Assembly (NCBI GenBank): GCA_949051815.1 | Contig: CARQVR010000011.1 | Coordinates: 1-64,000, forward strand | DNA: 64,000 nt | From: an uncultured Lachnospiraceae bacterium | GTDB lineage: Bacteria > Bacillota > Clostridia > Lachnospirales > Lachnospiraceae | Direction of reading: 5' to 3' | Part shown: one piece after another, positions 62,808 to 64,000 of the stretch | Layout: the number at the start of each line of letters is the position of its first letter | Numbering within the stretch: position 1 is the first letter of the stretch | The notes under the pieces: model-generated | What the model saw: the letters and a program-made list of their open reading frames with translations, nothing else | The model's database searches: none | What the model was told of the DNA's origin: nothing | Made by a program: the position numbers and the translations under genes

Positions 62808-63095
62808 TTAAGCATCTGATAAGCGGCATGTTTTTTCATATTTTGTCTTTATCGAAAGGATTTTTTCGGTTATCATGGAAAGAAACTCAATAATTCGATG
62901 CGAATTCTTGTTGGCTTCAAAGATGGAATTTAATTCATCCTCTTTGTCAAAGTTGAAATAGCCAAAGCTGTTAAAGCAGCTTTGGTCAAATTCTTTCATA
63001 AGCCATGTCTCAGCAACCTGGCGTGCGCCTTTTAGTATCAGGGGCTTTTGATCTTCGTTGGTTTTCCAAGTTATCAGATTCTGAATTGCATTTCG
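62808..63095 (-). pseudogene. Remnant of an AAA_14/DUF4143-type ATPase
   Basis: An open stretch without its own good start. On the minus strand it reads LITWKTNEDQKPLILKGARQ, then VAETWLMKEFDQSCFNSFGY and FNFDKEDELNSIFEANKNSH. The family normally has GARQVGKTWL as its P-loop; here GK has become AE. The text leaves the family after about 70 residues and stops. The N-terminus and most of the protein are missing. It is the leftover of a nuclease-linked ATPase gene. Confidence 0.65.
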
Positions 63096-63327
63096 CTACA
63101 AGTGTGACTTCCTTCTTCTGAGTAACCAATATTAGTGTTGCGCGTTTTTTTAAATTTTAATATCGCTTTACGCATTTTTTTGATAAATATAGATTGACAA
63201 AGAACATTTTTTCAAAAACAGGAATCGGAATGCACAATTTGACTTGGTGTTCGTATAAAAAATAAATTCTGCATGTCTCTATATAGATTTTGAGGAAACT
63301 GATGGCCTTCAATCAAAATGAGGTTTA

Positions 63328-63356
63328 TTTACATAGTTATCAATGCGTGATACAAT
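63328..63356 (+). promoter_or_regulatory. Promoter of the gene at the right edge
   Basis: TTTACA (63328-63333) and TACAAT (63351-63356) are 17 bases apart, 47 bases before the start codon. The rest of 63096-63402 is AT-rich and shows no gene. Confidence 0.6.
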
Positions 63357-63402
63357 AAAAAAATCAGTAAAAAGTCTTTTCGATAAAATTTGGAGGGATT
63401 TT

Positions 63403-64000
63403 ATGAGAGTTAATGCTACAGAGTATCCCAAGTCGTTATCTTGGGAAATGAAATCATTTTCAATGCCGAATATTCCGAGAGGAACATTGGGAATGAAAGA
63501 AAATCTTAAAACTATTTTAGAGATGGTACGAAATAATGTCTCTCCGTCTCAGAGATTAATTATAGAGGGAAGTGAAAGTAAGATAGATTTAGGGACAGCT
63601 TGCATTCGCTTAAGGCCGATGAAGTTGTTGTTAAAAACCCAAACCGGATGGGTGCTTTCGGATGAAGCACAAAGATGGTTGGATACGGATGATGATTTGT
63701 ATTTGACGGCGTTTTTATGTGCCCGCATAAAGTTTTTGGCAGAAGTGTTGTATTATTTAGATGAACCTAAAACTGCAGCAGAGCTCCAAAATATAGCTAT
63801 AAATGAGTATGCGTTGACATGGAAAACAACAAGCGATATTAATGCGCGACTTGTGTGGTTACGGCAGCTGGGACTTGTAGAATTTCAAGAGTTTTCACTT
63901 CTGTATTTCCTGACCGATTTGGGAAGGGGATTTGTAAAGAATATAGAAATTGTCAAACCAATAAAGCAGGACTTTTTGTTTGATGAGACGTTAAACGAGG
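63403..64000 (+). CDS. Unrecognised protein, partial (runs off the right edge)
   Basis: 199 codons are visible from ATG 63403 (TGGAGGGA at 63391-63398), open to the window end. It begins MRVNATEYPKSLSWEMKSFS and contains a helical region with WVLSDEAQRWL and a second block with ARLVWLRQLGLVEF and YFLTDLGRGFV, both reading like winged-helix ends. No catalytic motif is visible in this part. It lies directly after the primase-helicase locus in AT-rich DNA and may belong to the same accessory or defence island (inference). The family is not recognised. Confidence 0.7.
   Translation, partial: MRVNATEYPKSLSWEMKSFSMPNIPRGTLGMKENLKTILEMVRNNVSPSQRLIIEGSESKIDLGTACIRLRPMKLLLKTQTGWVLSDEAQRWLDTDDDLYLTAFLCARIKFLAEVLYYLDEPKTAAELQNIAINEYALTWKTTSDINARLVWLRQLGLVEFQEFSLLYFLTDLGRGFVKNIEIVKPIKQDFLFDETLNE

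Overview
The window looks like a chromosomal contig from a spore-forming anaerobic Firmicute, most likely a Lachnospiraceae/Clostridia member. The signs are sporulation genes (SpoIID, SpoIIQ-like, a SipL-type SPOCS+LysM protein, a spoIIID fragment), strong GGAGG ribosome sites, lipoprotein signal peptides, MEP-pathway ispE, and mostly purine-rich coding DNA of moderate-high GC. This assignment rests on gene content and remembered family features; no database search was possible.

Layout. 1-8.5 kb: end of glycogen phosphorylase, a giant TPR protein with a J-like N-terminus, an HscC-type Hsp70, HflX and a Fic protein. 8.5-18.3 kb: aconitase-like hydratase, LamG protein, an EF-hand-like protein, spoIID and a spoIIQ-like gene, an amidohydrolase and a GH9-like lipoprotein. 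18.3-29.3 kb: plsC (minus strand), a PrcB-like lipoprotein, pyrC, then about 5 kb of accessory genes (PD-(D/E)XK protein, two acetyltransferases, XRE regulator, DUF3795, EamA, Ogt), pyrK-pyrD and the SipL-type gene. 29.3-43.2 kb: spermidine-synthase-like membrane protein, GH42 beta-galactosidase, an unknown well-expressed protein, ispE-gntR, murI, DUF1934, a PPIase lipoprotein, asnS, an NlpC/P60 endopeptidase and a radical SAM protein. 43.3-51 kb: a palindromic repeat array, then larE-larB-larC followed by a nickel/peptide-type ABC transporter (binding protein, one ATPase, two permeases). This fits one functional unit that imports nickel and builds the nickel-pincer nucleotide cofactor. 51-54.9 kb: a chemoreceptor and a GGDEF protein.

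From about 55 kb to the end the DNA becomes clearly AT-richer and turns into an accessory region. It contains several genes that look internally deleted or truncated (HTH-membrane protein, kinase, two alpha/beta hydrolases, spoIIID, an AAA ATPase), a 68-bp direct repeat, a RelE/ParE toxin-antitoxin pair, a 1018-residue primase-helicase-PLD protein of the type found in conflict systems, and an unrecognised gene running off the edge.

The main points for a second look are: a 118-bp palindromic repeat that sits against terminators; a GntR-type operator at the ispE promoter; paired loss of catalytic residues in SpoIID and SpoIIQ; the lar-nik linkage with a single ATPase; the decayed-gene cluster with its 68-bp repeat; and the primase-helicase locus at the right end. 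No rRNA, tRNA, CRISPR array or intact insertion sequence was seen.
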